64,000 bases of DNA from F23-D06 sp002392325 (GTDB taxonomy: Bacteria; Bacteroidota; Bacteroidia; Bacteroidales; WCHB1-69), in contig CAMORT010000003.1 of NCBI GenBank assembly GCA_946624065.1, positions 9,240-73,239 on the forward strand, read 5' to 3'. Under the pieces are notes generated by a model that saw only the letters and a list, made by a program, of their open reading frames with translations, ran no database searches and was not told the DNA's origin. Below, in pieces: positions 41,918 through 51,087 of this stretch (positions are counted from its first letter, which is position 1; each line of letters opens with the position of its first letter). Made by a program: the position numbers and the translations under genes.

Positions 41918-43690
41918 ATGAAAAAGCGCTGGATATGCAACGAACTACCAAATGATGCGGCTGCAGAGAAACTGGCCGCCCAACTTTCCATTGAGAAACC
42001 GTTGGCCGCATTGCTTATCCAGAGAGGCATTAATACGCCTGAGGCGGCTGAAGAGTTCTTCAACCCCGACATCAGCAAACTCCATAACCCCTTCCTGATG
42101 AAGGATATGGACAAGGCCGTGAAACGCCTGTCCGACGCTATTATCGACAACCAGAAAATTTTGGTTTACGGCGATTATGACGTTGATGGAACCTCCGCCG
42201 TGGCGCTTCTTTACTCTTTCCTTTGCGAGATTATCGGTGCCGATTCCAAAAATTTGGTGGAATACTATATTCCCGACCGCTATTCGGAGGGCTATGGCAT
42301 CTCCGACCAAGGCGTGGAATATTGCCGCGACAACAATGTGAACCTGCTGATCTCCCTCGACTGTGGTATCAAAGCCAACGACAAGGTGGAGATGGCCAAC
42401 AAATACGGCATTGATGTCATTGTGTGCGACCACCATTTGGAAGGCGACGAACTACCTCCCGCCGTGGCTATCCTTGACCCCAAACGCAAAGATTGCCCCT
42501 ATCCCTATAAGGAGCTCTCCGGCTGCGGCGTTGGTTTCAAGTTGATCCAGGGTTATTGCCAGAAATACAAGCTTCCCGACCAGCTTTGGCTGTCTCGTAT
42601 GGACCTGGTGGCTATCAGCATAGCTTCCGATATCGTGGCCATAACGGGAGAGAACCGAATTCTGGCCCATTTTGGGCTTGAGATTATCAACAAGTTCCCG
42701 CGCGTCGGTATCAAGTCCATTTTGGACCAAGCCGGCATCAAACTGCATTATCCGTTCAAGGAGGAAACCATTTTCTCCCGCGTGATTTCCATTTCCGACC
42801 TTGTTTTCTATGTTGGCCCGCGTATCAATGCCGCCGGCCGAATGAAGAGCGGACGCGAGTCCGTTCGTCTGTTTATTTTCGAGGATGAGGACAAGTCGGT
42901 CGATATCGCCAAACGGATTAACACCCAGAACGAGGAGCGTAAGGAGCAAGACCGCAACGCCACCGAGGAGGCAATTCATACGATCCGCACATCCCATGAG
43001 TATGTGAACCGGAAAAGCATTGTCATCTACAACCCCAATTGGTTTAAGGGCATTATCGGTATTGTGGCCTCGCGACTAGTTGAGGTTTTCTATAAACCCA
43101 CCATTGTGCTGACCAAGTCTTCCGACGGACTGATTACCGGATCCGCCCGTTCCGTGAAGGAGTTCAACATTTACGATGGCATAGACTACTGCTCAGACCT
43201 ACTGGAGCATTTTGGTGGTCATAAGTTTGCCGCTGGCCTTTCGATGAAAGAGGAGAATCTGGAGGAGTTTATCGAGAAATTCGAACAATATGTGAGCGAT
43301 AATCTGGAGGAATCCTCCTTTGTCCCTGAAATTTCAGTGGATATGCCGCTGGATCTCTCCGAAATCACGCACAGTTTCCTCAATAACTTGAAACGATTTG
43401 CCCCGTTCGGACCCGGCAATATGGAACCCATTTTCCAGTCCAATAATGTGGTGGACGAGGGAGCCGCAAGAATTGTGGGTGACAAGCACCTTAAAGCTCG
43501 CGTGCAGTATCCCGACCGCCCCGTGCGTCCTATTGACGTGATTGCCTTCAACCAGAAAGACAAACTGGAAATGATCAAGGACAACAAGACGTTTGATGTG
43601 CTCTACCATGTGGAGGAGAATGTTTGGAATAATGTGGTGAATATCCAATTGAATGTGAAGGATATACGGCCAAGCAATTCAAACGAATAG
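41918..43690 (+). CDS. recJ: Single-stranded-DNA-specific exonuclease RecJ
   Basis: 5'-3' ssDNA exonuclease of recombination and mismatch repair. The 590 residues carry DHH-family metal motifs: GDYDVDGTSA (about 85-94), SLDCGIKA, the DHH motif VCDHHLEGDELP and the DHHA1 domain motif FGGHKFAAGLSM. Length typical. Its stop overlaps a GTG that could start the transporter gene, so the two form an operon. Confidence 0.96.
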   Translation: MKKRWICNELPNDAAAEKLAAQLSIEKPLAALLIQRGINTPEAAEEFFNPDISKLHNPFLMKDMDKAVKRLSDAIIDNQKILVYGDYDVDGTSAVALLYSFLCEIIGADSKNLVEYYIPDRYSEGYGISDQGVEYCRDNNVNLLISLDCGIKANDKVEMANKYGIDVIVCDHHLEGDELPPAVAILDPKRKDCPYPYKELSGCGVGFKLIQGYCQKYKLPDQLWLSRMDLVAISIASDIVAITGENRILAHFGLEIINKFPRVGIKSILDQAGIKLHYPFKEETIFSRVISISDLVFYVGPRINAAGRMKSGRESVRLFIFEDEDKSVDIAKRINTQNEERKEQDRNATEEAIHTIRTSHEYVNRKSIVIYNPNWFKGIIGIVASRLVEVFYKPTIVLTKSSDGLITGSARSVKEFNIYDGIDYCSDLLEHFGGHKFAAGLSMKEENLEEFIEKFEQYVSDNLEESSFVPEISVDMPLDLSEITHSFLNNLKRFAPFGPGNMEPIFQSNNVVDEGAARIVGDKHLKARVQYPDRPVRPIDVIAFNQKDKLEMIKDNKTFDVLYHVEENVWNNVVNIQLNVKDIRPSNSNE

Positions 43691-43695
43691 TGATC

Positions 43696-44601
43696 ATGAA
43701 TATGTCACAGAACTACTTACCAGAGAAAAATATTTCTACATTAAAGAACATATTCCGGATTGGTGTGGCGCTGAACCTTACTTATCTGGTTGTGGAAACC
43801 GTGTTTGGCTTTTGTTGTCATTCGATGGGACTGCTTGCCGATGCCGTGCAGAACCTTTGTGATGTGGCCGGCATGGTGTTGGTGCTCTCCGCTTATAAAC
43901 TCTCCGATCCGGTGGGTACCAACCGTTTCAACTTTGGCTTTAAGAAAGGAGCCATGCTGATCATGGCCCTGGTGGCACTGGTGACAGGTGTCCTGCTGAC
44001 GTTTATTATAGCGGGCAGTGTTCATCAGATACACTTCCCCAGATATTTGGATGGCCGGGCAATTTCATTGGTGGCGGCAATAGGGGTGCTGGTGAATGGG
44101 GTCACGGCCGGTCTATTCCTGATGGTTTACCGTAAAAGACTCCGTATGAGGGGCGCTTTCCGCCACATGCTGGCGGATGCCATCGTTTCACTGGTGGTTC
44201 TTGTTGCCGGCATGGTGATTTTCTTCACCAGATGGTACATTCTGGACACCTTGGTGGCGCTTGCGGTTGTGATTGTCATCATTTTCGCCTTGTGGGAACT
44301 GTTCCACAACAGTACCAGTCTCGTGCTGGATGGCGTGCCTGCCCGTGTGGAGTATGAGAAGCTGGTCCGGATTTTCTATGAGCAAGACGCTGTTGAAGAT
44401 GTGTACCATCTGCATGTTTGGGCAGTCGCGCCCGATACCAATGTGCTTTCCGCCTGCGTGCGCCTGCGCGAGGACAATGGCTCGGAAACGGTGGCCGCTG
44501 TTTTGCGGGATCGTCTTGTCAAAGAGGGAATTTCCTATGTGACATTGGAGTTTGAAACCGGACAACAGGAAGCGTGCCAGAACACCGACGCTAAGGAATA
44601 A
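43696..44601 (+). CDS. Cation diffusion facilitator transporter
   Basis: Proton-coupled exporter of divalent metal, probably zinc or a similar ion, in the inner membrane. The 301 residues have six predicted transmembrane helices, TM2 motif HSMGLLADAVQNLCD, TM5 motif HMLADAIVSL (HxxxD metal site) and a cytosolic ferredoxin-like C-terminal domain with DVYHLHVWAVAPD. In TM2 the usual HN is QN (Gln replaces the metal-site His), which may alter specificity. ATG 43696 was chosen over the GTG at 43690. Its end overlaps the convergent nitroreductase by 11 bases. Confidence 0.9.
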   Translation: MNMSQNYLPEKNISTLKNIFRIGVALNLTYLVVETVFGFCCHSMGLLADAVQNLCDVAGMVLVLSAYKLSDPVGTNRFNFGFKKGAMLIMALVALVTGVLLTFIIAGSVHQIHFPRYLDGRAISLVAAIGVLVNGVTAGLFLMVYRKRLRMRGAFRHMLADAIVSLVVLVAGMVIFFTRWYILDTLVALAVVIVIIFALWELFHNSTSLVLDGVPARVEYEKLVRIFYEQDAVEDVYHLHVWAVAPDTNVLSACVRLREDNGSETVAAVLRDRLVKEGISYVTLEFETGQQEACQNTDAKE

Positions 44602-45232
44602 TCAGATCTTCCATTCGTACTTTGGGAACATAGTGCGTGCCGTCTTTGCGGTAGTAGCGATGGTCCTCACCCTCCGATATTTCAGTTAACCGGATATTCT
44701 CATTGCCTTTCCCGATGGCGAGAATGAGCAACGGATCGTATGGCAATTGCAGGGCTTGGATGATTTTTTCTTTGTTGAATGCCCCGATAATCAGTCCACG
44801 AAGTCCCAACTCTACAGCTTTGAGCAGCATGCTTTGTACAGAGATACCAGCGTCAATGTCCACCATCTTGTTTTCAGGAATGTTGCTGCAAACGATGATG
44901 AACGCTTCGGGTTCCGTGCCCTCGAAGGGGAGGTGCAATTCCGGCAGCGCCCCGCCCATCTTGATATTTTCCAATATCGATGCGGCGCCATTCTCGGCAT
45001 TGACCAGTTTGAACCGCAGAACCTGTTGGTTGCGGGCAGAGGGGATTTTGTTGTTTACCCCCACGATGGTTTTCAAGGTCTCTATGCTTACCTTCTGCTG
45101 GTGGTCATAGCCGCGATAACCGCGGTTCTTCAGCAGCAAAGTGTCCAGCGACTGGCCTACCTGTCGGATGACGGTCTGTCTTTTCGCTTTGTGCAACTCG
45201 TCGAATTTGCTTTCCAGATAATTGTCGGCCAT
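44591..45232 (-). CDS. Nitroreductase-family flavoprotein
   Basis: FMN-dependent NAD(P)H oxidoreductase family, 213 residues: RGYDHQQKVS, the FMN-contacting SARNQQVLRFKLV, and the GISVQSMLLKAVELGLRGLIIGAF core. The physiological substrate cannot be read from the sequence. Convergent with the CDF gene; a heptanucleotide array lies directly upstream. Confidence 0.88.
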   Translation of the reverse strand: MADNYLESKFDELHKAKRQTVIRQVGQSLDTLLLKNRGYRGYDHQQKVSIETLKTIVGVNNKIPSARNQQVLRFKLVNAENGAASILENIKMGGALPELHLPFEGTEPEAFIIVCSNIPENKMVDIDAGISVQSMLLKAVELGLRGLIIGAFNKEKIIQALQLPYDPLLILAIGKGNENIRLTEISEGEDHRYYRKDGTHYVPKVRMEDLIIP

Positions 45233-45245
45233 GATGTTGGGGGTG

Positions 45246-45330
45246 TTAGACGTAAGACTTGAGACGTGAGATGTAAGACTTGAGACGTGAGATGTAAGAC
45301 TTGATATGTAAGTAAGACTTGAGACTTGAG
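45246..45330 (-). repeat. Degenerate heptanucleotide tandem array (about 12 units)
   Basis: Read on the minus strand: AAGTCTC, AAGTCTT, ACATCTC, ACGTCTC and similar units every 7 bases, with one 4-nt slip. It occupies the gap upstream of the nitroreductase start, in the same unit orientation relative to the downstream gene as the arrays before yqeY, eno and the nucleotidyltransferase. Confidence 0.85.
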
Positions 45331-45341
45331 GGGTACAAGTA

Positions 45342-46655
45342 TTAATATGTCGTGTATGACAATTCCAGTCTCATGCGTTTGTCGTCGGACAATCCGGTGC
45401 CACCGAACACAAGCCGGTTGGCGCGCACGGCGGAACCTCTTAAGACAAGATTTACAGAATTGGAAAGTTCCGAGTTCTGCAGGATGAGTCCTTGAACATA
45501 TTTTGTGATGCGGAAACGGTATTCGTGTTTAGCGGCGTCATAGTTTCCGCCAAAATAAGTTGCCCCTGTATAATATTCATCATCAGGGAGATACATGATT
45601 TTTCCGTCTTTTTCGCTAATTCCTTGCAGGGTGAGGTTAGTGGGTTGTACCCAGAATGTTTCATCAGTCGCCACATTGGTGATGACCAGTTCGGCCTTGT
45701 TGATCACGACGCGGTTGTTGAGTGATTTGAACGCCTCTTTCAAGTAGGGGAAGGTGATTCTGGTCTTCACCCCACCCATGGCTTGAACGAATAGTACGGA
45801 GTTTCCAATTTCCCGGTCGCCGCCAAGCACTTCTTGCGTGAAGTTGGCGTCTGAAGAGCTCAGATAGTTGTGAGTGAAGCTGTTGAAGCGTTTGCAGGAG
45901 GACGAACTGCAGGAGAACCGGTATCGTTTGGCGCTCTGTTCGTCGTTGTGATAATACAGGTTAATGCCTGTCAATGCGCTGTTCAGGTTGGAGATGATCA
46001 TATATCCATTTGAACCTGAGTGTGATATGGCGTCAATGCAGATTCCTTTGAAGAAACTTTGGAAACTGCTGTTGCTGGTCATGTGTTGCGAATTGTTCAG
46101 CAGATACTGCCCAAATGCTTGAGAGAGCCGGATGCGCAGGTGCGGGTTATAGGAGTTGGTGTCCACAATGACATGCGTATTGGGCTGGATGGAATACTGG
46201 GTGAGCGAATAATTCAGTGGGGTAGGGTCGTAGGACACGCTATTGTTCTGATAGTACTTGTCTCCTGAAATGGGCTCTGTCAGCTGATATACGCGAAATG
46301 CCACCCGGGAGTTTGTGTCGCCGTAGTAGGATGAGATTTGGAGTGTGAGAACTACGGAGTCGATGACGGGGTTGGTGCCGAAGTTGACCGACGAGCCGGA
46401 CATGGAGAACTGGGCGAAAGCGGTGCCCTTGTGGTCGCCGAACACAGGATCATGGATGTTTCCGATGACATTGGCCGACATGTTGGTGGTGTTGATGGTG
46501 TCTTCCAGGAAGGAATAGGCCACGATGGAGGTGGTGTCGGTGAAATCCGTACCCACTTCGTTAATCAGTCCAAGCCCTATTTCGGAGGTTTCCTGCTTGC
46601 AGCCCCCAAAGAGAATGAGGAATGCGGCGAGTATGCAGAGAAAATATTGTTTCAT
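45342..46655 (-). CDS. DUF4270-family lipoprotein
   Basis: A 437-residue Bacteroidota lipoprotein. Signal peptide with lipobox LILFGGC (Cys 19), followed by the DUF4270 opening 'ETSEIGLGLINEVGTDFTDT', the 'NVIGNIHDPVFGDHKGTAFAQF' motif and a beta-rich body. Function unknown. The start lies three bases after the GT5 gene stop, a pairing I recall as conserved across Bacteroidales. Confidence 0.85.
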   Translation of the reverse strand: MKQYFLCILAAFLILFGGCKQETSEIGLGLINEVGTDFTDTTSIVAYSFLEDTINTTNMSANVIGNIHDPVFGDHKGTAFAQFSMSGSSVNFGTNPVIDSVVLTLQISSYYGDTNSRVAFRVYQLTEPISGDKYYQNNSVSYDPTPLNYSLTQYSIQPNTHVIVDTNSYNPHLRIRLSQAFGQYLLNNSQHMTSNSSFQSFFKGICIDAISHSGSNGYMIISNLNSALTGINLYYHNDEQSAKRYRFSCSSSSCKRFNSFTHNYLSSSDANFTQEVLGGDREIGNSVLFVQAMGGVKTRITFPYLKEAFKSLNNRVVINKAELVITNVATDETFWVQPTNLTLQGISEKDGKIMYLPDDEYYTGATYFGGNYDAAKHEYRFRITKYVQGLILQNSELSNSVNLVLRGSAVRANRLVFGGTGLSDDKRMRLELSYTTY

Positions 46656-46658
46656 TGC

Positions 46659-47480
46659 TTATTCCTTATCAGTTGCGTCAGCCAAGATTTGGTCGTAAAA
46701 TTCATCGTACAAGTCCACATAGTTGTCGTCGTCAGGGTGTTGGAGTACGGGTTTCCCGGATTTTTCCACATAGGAGAGGATGCGTTTCTTGATGTCGATG
46801 GTGAGGGCGACGGCGTCGGCGTAATCCACAGCCATTTGGGTGATTTGCTCGTAGCCAGGGGAACGGAAGCGGGTGAGGCACTCGCTGGGAATGCCGGTCA
46901 GGCGCAGTTTCTTGGCGAAATTCGGCGAAAACTTCTCCGGGAAAGCGTCCGGCATGATGGAATAAACAATCTTTGTGCCTTGGAACAACGGATTGTCCTT
47001 GTAGAGTGTTTTGATAAACAGGGGCACCAGAGCGGAAATCCAGCCGCTGCAGTGGATGATGTCGGGCTCCCAACCCAACTTGCGGACGGTCTCCACCACA
47101 CCTTTGGCGTAGAATATGGCGCGGGAGTCATTGTCGGGATAAAACACGCCCTCCTCGTCATAATAGGGAGTCTTTCTCTTGAAGAAATCCTCGCTGTCGA
47201 TAAAATATATTTGCATGCGGACATTCTGGAGCGATGCCACTTTTATGATCAGCGGATGGTCCGTGTCCTCAATGATGATGTTTTGTCCCGAAAGGCGTAT
47301 TACCTCGTGCAGCATGTGCCGGTGCTCGTTCACGCAACCGAATTTGGGCATGAATGTGCGGATCTCGTTCTCGCGTTCCTGTATGCCCTGCGGAAGGTAA
47401 CGACATATGTTTGAGATGTAACCCTCTGGAAAATAAGGGAATATCTCCGGGGTGATGAATAGAACTTTCTTCTGCGCCAT
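46659..47480 (-). CDS. Single-domain GT5 starch/glycogen-synthase-like protein
   Basis: A 273-residue protein that carries only the N-terminal Rossmann-like domain of GT5 glycogen synthases: VLFITPEIFPYFPEGYISNICRYLP (the normal K-x-G-G-L motif is not present in that form), PDIIHCSGWISALVPLFIK, and YADAVALTIDIKKRIL. The C-terminal nucleotide-sugar domain is absent, so activity on ADP- or UDP-glucose is doubtful. The start MAQKK is fixed by a promoter box 24 bases upstream; a longer frame would run into tRNA-Leu. Co-transcribed with DUF4270. Confidence 0.82.
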   Translation of the reverse strand: MAQKKVLFITPEIFPYFPEGYISNICRYLPQGIQERENEIRTFMPKFGCVNEHRHMLHEVIRLSGQNIIIEDTDHPLIIKVASLQNVRMQIYFIDSEDFFKRKTPYYDEEGVFYPDNDSRAIFYAKGVVETVRKLGWEPDIIHCSGWISALVPLFIKTLYKDNPLFQGTKIVYSIMPDAFPEKFSPNFAKKLRLTGIPSECLTRFRSPGYEQITQMAVDYADAVALTIDIKKRILSYVEKSGKPVLQHPDDDNYVDLYDEFYDQILADATDKE

Positions 47481-47504
47481 TTTAATGTATATTTTTTGCA
47501 AGTG

Positions 47505-47512
47505 CAAAGGTA
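47505..47512 (-). promoter_or_regulatory. Promoter -7 box for the GT5-DUF4270 operon
   Basis: Minus-strand TACCTTTG, 24 bases before the start at 47480. Confidence 0.65.
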
Positions 47513-47573
47513 CGATTTTTTTTTGAAAAATAAATTTTTTTTTTGAAGAATGGTTGTTATTTGAAAAAAAGTG

Positions 47574-47581
47574 TATTTTTG
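47574..47581 (+). promoter_or_regulatory. Promoter -7 box for tRNA-Leu(GAG)
   Basis: TATTTTTG, 14 bases before the mature tRNA, with GTTG at 47553-47556. Confidence 0.65.
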
Positions 47582-47595
47582 CCGCCGCAAAACGA

Positions 47596-47679
47596 GCCCA
47601 GGTGGTGGAATTGGTAGACACGCTACTTTGAGGGGGTAGTGGGAGTACTCCCGTGCAAGTTCGACTCTTGTCCTGGGCA
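47596..47679 (+). tRNA. tRNA-Leu(GAG)
   Basis: Acceptor stem GCCCAGG / CCTGGGC, discriminator A, D arm GGTAGACACGC, anticodon loop TTGAGGG (anticodon GAG), long variable arm GGGAGTACTCCC, T arm GTTCGACTC. CCA not encoded. Own promoter and terminator. Confidence 0.95.
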
Positions 47680-47684
47680 CTGAA

Positions 47685-47712
47685 AAAGAACCTGATACAG
47701 GTTCTTTTTTTT
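47685..47712 (+). terminator. Terminator after tRNA-Leu(GAG)
   Basis: AAAGAACCTG / CAGGTTCTTT 10-bp stem with a 3-nt loop followed by T. Confidence 0.9.
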
Positions 47713-47747
47713 GTGCAACTATCTCTGGTGTAATGAATAGCATTTTG

Positions 47748-47755
47748 TATCTTTG
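47748..47755 (+). promoter_or_regulatory. Promoter -7 box for the MFS gene
   Basis: TATCTTTG; the box-to-ATG distance of 21 bases to 47777 matches neighbouring genes and excludes an upstream in-frame start at 47753. Confidence 0.7.
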
Positions 47756-47776
47756 CCCGCTGGAAAAATGAAGATT

Positions 47777-48979
47777 ATGAATTCGAATACGATAGAACCG
47801 GAACGGCTGGTACCCTTGTGGAACAGCAATTATGTGAAGGTGTGGGTGGCGAATTTCATGATCTTTTTTTCGTTTATGCTGCTGACACCGCTGCTTCCCC
47901 TCTATTTGAAAGATACTTTTGCGGCCGACAAACAGATGATCGGCATAGTGTTGTCCGGATACACGCTTTTCGCCTTGCTGATACGCCCCTTCAGCGGTTT
48001 TTTCGTGGACAGTTTTCCCCGGAAAATGGTTCTGTTGGTCTGTTACGGACTGTTCAGTATCCTCTTCGGCGGCTATCTGGTGGCAGGGACGCTGGTGTGG
48101 TTCGCTGTGTTCCGCACGCTACATGGTGCTCCCTTCGGGGCGGCAACCGTGGCCAACAGCACGGTCGCGATCGATGTGCTCCATCCCTCAAGACGCGCGG
48201 AAGGGATTGGTTACTACGGACTTAGCAATAATATTGCCTCCGCCATCGCACCCGCCCTCGCCATCTATATCCTCCATATTACCGACAGTTACCCGCTGCT
48301 GTTCTGGATCGCCTTTGTCACCTCCGCCATCGGATTCTGCATCAACGCCACACTGAAACTGAACACACGGGAGTTGGTGAAAGACAAACCAAAACTCTCT
48401 CTTGACCGTTTTTTCCTGACCAAAGGATGGAGCGAGGCGCTTACCATGTGCTGTTTCGCCTTTTCCTATGGTGTGCTCGCCACCTATGTGGCCATCTACG
48501 GCAAGGAGGAATTGGGTATAAATGGCGGATCCGCCCTGTTTTTCATGCTCCTGTCGGCAGGGCTTATCCTCTCTCGGCTGGTGGGGAGCCGCACACTCCG
48601 CCAGGGCAAAATCACGCGCAATGCCGCTGTGGGCGTCTCCATCTCGGTTTTCGGCTATCTTCTTTTTGCTTGGCTTCACAATCCGATAGGATACTACGGG
48701 GCCGCCTTGATTATCGGTCTCGGCAACGGTCACATGTGGCCCGCCTATCAGAACATGTTTATTGATCTGGCACCGCACACCCAGCGCGGCACCGCCAATT
48801 CCTCCGTGCTCATCAGTTGGGATGTGGGCATGGGTCTGGGAATTTTGGTGGGCGGCATCATCGCGGAGCATTTCGGCTATCATTGGGCCTTCTGGGCCGC
48901 TTGGATCGTAAATGTGATGGGCGTGGCCGGATTTTTTGGTTATGTGCGCAACAGCTTTGAAAACAATAAATTAAGATAA
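47777..48979 (+). CDS. Major facilitator superfamily transporter
   Basis: A 400-residue inner-membrane carrier with about 12 predicted transmembrane helices. The loop 2-3 region reads GFFVDSFPRKMVLL (variant of the MFS G-x-x-x-D-x-x-G-R-R/K motif A) and the second half has RQGKITRNAAVG. The overall look is of a drug/sugar efflux-type permease; substrate unknown. ATG 47768 is an alternative start. Confidence 0.87.
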   Translation: MNSNTIEPERLVPLWNSNYVKVWVANFMIFFSFMLLTPLLPLYLKDTFAADKQMIGIVLSGYTLFALLIRPFSGFFVDSFPRKMVLLVCYGLFSILFGGYLVAGTLVWFAVFRTLHGAPFGAATVANSTVAIDVLHPSRRAEGIGYYGLSNNIASAIAPALAIYILHITDSYPLLFWIAFVTSAIGFCINATLKLNTRELVKDKPKLSLDRFFLTKGWSEALTMCCFAFSYGVLATYVAIYGKEELGINGGSALFFMLLSAGLILSRLVGSRTLRQGKITRNAAVGVSISVFGYLLFAWLHNPIGYYGAALIIGLGNGHMWPAYQNMFIDLAPHTQRGTANSSVLISWDVGMGLGILVGGIIAEHFGYHWAFWAAWIVNVMGVAGFFGYVRNSFENNKLR

Positions 48980-49005
48980 TATTGTAGAAGGTCTTGGTTT
49001 GTTGT

Positions 49006-49022
49006 TATTTTTGTTATTTTTG
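49006..49022 (+). promoter_or_regulatory. Tandem -7 boxes before the lipoprotein-OmpA operon
   Basis: TATTTTTG occurs twice, at 49006-49013 and 49015-49022, so two start sites nine bases apart are possible. 35 bases from the second box to the start codon. Confidence 0.6.
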
Positions 49023-49057
49023 CAACAAACTTATACATTAATTTAATTTTAATCCAT

Positions 49058-49741
49058 ATGAAGAAAAGACCACTACTTCTTTTGATCTTGTTTGCAGCGG
49101 TTTGTCTAACCAGCTGCTTGCGCGAAGGAATAGACACCATTGCGCTCCCGTTCGGCAAAATTCCAGATGGCGTTATTCCAGCGGAAATTCGCGAACAGTT
49201 TGAACAGTATATACCTATTTATGAGGGGATTACACCTCCCAACATTACAGGTGAGTATCTTGTTAGTCCGGATGTCTTGGTATTTACATCCGATGGCAAT
49301 TTTGATCCGGGTTACCAGTTTGCCGATATGTACATTCAATTCTATGATCAAACTCCAAGTGGTATATGCAAGTATAGACATCGTCAAAGTCTGTCAACGG
49401 CGGATGCCCCCGAAGTCTATGTTGTCGGGCGGGATAATAATTTTACAGCGTACTTTATTGAGGACGAAATTAGATTTGATGACAATGGCGATACCCTTGC
49501 CTATTGCAAGATTTCGAAGATTGTTTCTGGCACCTGGACCGAGCACGGAATTGAGAATTACAGGAATGGATTCATTATGTTGGAAAAGTACGATCCGACA
49601 GACCTTTTGATGGATGTTAATGTGTTTCGTGTAGTTGAAGATGGTAACGGTTTTTCCGAGAATTACAACTGGGTGAAGTCATATTCCAAGGATGATGCGA
49701 ATTTGCCAACATGTATTGATAAAAAACCTGCCCTTAAATAA
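49058..49741 (+). CDS. Hypothetical lipoprotein
   Basis: A 227-residue protein of unknown function with a signal peptide and lipobox CLTSC (Cys 20). The mature part is acidic and beta-rich with no domain I recognise. It is nine bases upstream of an OmpA-family gene and shares its promoter, suggesting an outer-membrane or periplasmic role. Confidence 0.75.
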   Translation: MKKRPLLLLILFAAVCLTSCLREGIDTIALPFGKIPDGVIPAEIREQFEQYIPIYEGITPPNITGEYLVSPDVLVFTSDGNFDPGYQFADMYIQFYDQTPSGICKYRHRQSLSTADAPEVYVVGRDNNFTAYFIEDEIRFDDNGDTLAYCKISKIVSGTWTEHGIENYRNGFIMLEKYDPTDLLMDVNVFRVVEDGNGFSENYNWVKSYSKDDANLPTCIDKKPALK

Positions 49742-49750
49742 TCGTGCCCT

Positions 49751-50977
49751 ATGAAAAAGATACTGTTTATTGTTATAATGGCCGTAGTCGCTTTCGGAGT
49801 GCGTGTGTCGGCTCAGGATTTGTCCTCTGACAATCATTTTGTGGTGGGTGCCCGTGCGGGTATCGACATCTTTAATATGCGCTATTCATCTCATGATGTG
49901 GATATTTACAAGCATCATTATGGGGTGCGCGAGCAAATTGGTCTTTTCGCGGAGTATGATTATCTTTGGAAAGGATTGGCGGTTCGTGCGGATGTGCTGT
50001 ATTCCCCTCGTGGTGTGCGGCTCACTTGGCAGGATATCAACTACAAACTCCGTGCCTATTATTTTGATATTCGCATTCCCATTACCTACACTTTTTTGAG
50101 GGATAAGATGATACAACCCTATGTGATGTTCGCTCCCAATGTGAATTTTGCGTTAGGCGGGCATTCTTATTACGCAAACTTTATTCGTGATTATACGACC
50201 AAATTGTCCAAGGCCAATTTCCGCCCAGTGGACTTCAGTTTGTTCTTCGGGGCTGGTGTGAAGGCACCGATCCCTGTCGGAAAATACACTCTCTATGTTG
50301 GCGGCGAGTTCGGATATAATCTGGGTTTGTGCAACACATTCAGTCAGATGGAACTTGATAATGTGGCGAATGCCATCAATCTGCCGATGTATGATGTGAA
50401 CGGAACGCGTAAGAACGGTGGCTTTGAGGTGGCAGTAACCGTCGCATGGGTTATTCCGCAAAAGGAACATGCTCCTAAGGTGAAGGAGGAACCTGTAGCA
50501 GAACCCGCTCCGACACCTGTTCAGGATACGGTGAAAGAGGAACCCAACTCTGACAATGTGATTGAATATCAGACCAAAGATTGTTACTCGATAGAAGAAA
50601 TGAAGGCGTTCATCACCCTGAATATGCCTATTAACGACAAACGAGTCTGTATGTTCGATATGAAGTTTGAATTTGCTTCGGCGGTTCTGAAAAAGGAATC
50701 GGAAGCGCAATTGGATAAGTTTGTCGAGCTGTTCCAGATGTTCCCGAACATGAAATTGCAAATCAATGGTCATACCGACAATATAGGTTCCGATGAATAC
50801 AACCAAAAACTTTCAGAGGATCGTGCACTATCCGTGTACAATTATTTTGTCAAGAAAGGTATTCCAGAAAACAGCATGAAAATCAAAGGATTTGGAAGTA
50901 AATATCCGATTGACACGAATGAAACGGAAGAGGGTAGAGCCAAAAACCGTAGGGTGGAAGTGGATATTCAAATGTAA
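49751..50977 (+). CDS. OmpA-family outer-membrane protein
   Basis: A 408-residue protein with signal peptide (about 1-21, VRVSAQ), an N-terminal PorT-like outer-membrane beta-barrel (about 25-235), a Pro/Glu-rich linker (about 236-270) and a C-terminal OmpA peptidoglycan-binding domain (about 295-408) with the motif INGHTDNIGSDEYNQKLSEDRA and terminal AKNRRVEVDI. It anchors the outer membrane to peptidoglycan. Followed by a strong terminator. Confidence 0.93.
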   Translation: MKKILFIVIMAVVAFGVRVSAQDLSSDNHFVVGARAGIDIFNMRYSSHDVDIYKHHYGVREQIGLFAEYDYLWKGLAVRADVLYSPRGVRLTWQDINYKLRAYYFDIRIPITYTFLRDKMIQPYVMFAPNVNFALGGHSYYANFIRDYTTKLSKANFRPVDFSLFFGAGVKAPIPVGKYTLYVGGEFGYNLGLCNTFSQMELDNVANAINLPMYDVNGTRKNGGFEVAVTVAWVIPQKEHAPKVKEEPVAEPAPTPVQDTVKEEPNSDNVIEYQTKDCYSIEEMKAFITLNMPINDKRVCMFDMKFEFASAVLKKESEAQLDKFVELFQMFPNMKLQINGHTDNIGSDEYNQKLSEDRALSVYNYFVKKGIPENSMKIKGFGSKYPIDTNETEEGRAKNRRVEVDIQM

Positions 50978-50998
50978 AGGGTTTATCATCAAAATATT

Positions 50999-51033
50999 AA
51001 AGAGGAGAATGTTAATGTTCTCCTCTTTTTTTT
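50999..51033 (+). terminator. Terminator after the OmpA gene
   Basis: AAGAGGAGAA / TTCTCCTCTT 10-bp stem with an 8-nt loop followed by T. Confidence 0.9.
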
Positions 51034-51062
51034 GAATGTGTGTAAATAATACACAAAAAATG

Positions 51063-51070
51063 TATATTTG
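51063..51070 (+). promoter_or_regulatory. Promoter -7 box for the GNAT-SDR operon
   Basis: TATATTTG, 17 bases before the start at 51088. Confidence 0.7.
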
Positions 51071-51087
51071 CACTTTAATTCTAGAAT

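Noticed and set aside
47481..47621. N-terminal extension of the GT5 protein
   Set aside because: It runs through the promoter box and into tRNA-Leu(GAG); the extension is low-complexity and unlike the family.
47596..47712. Second tRNA-Leu as another island boundary
   Set aside because: No second copy of its 3' end is present in the window; downstream genes look native with standard promoters.
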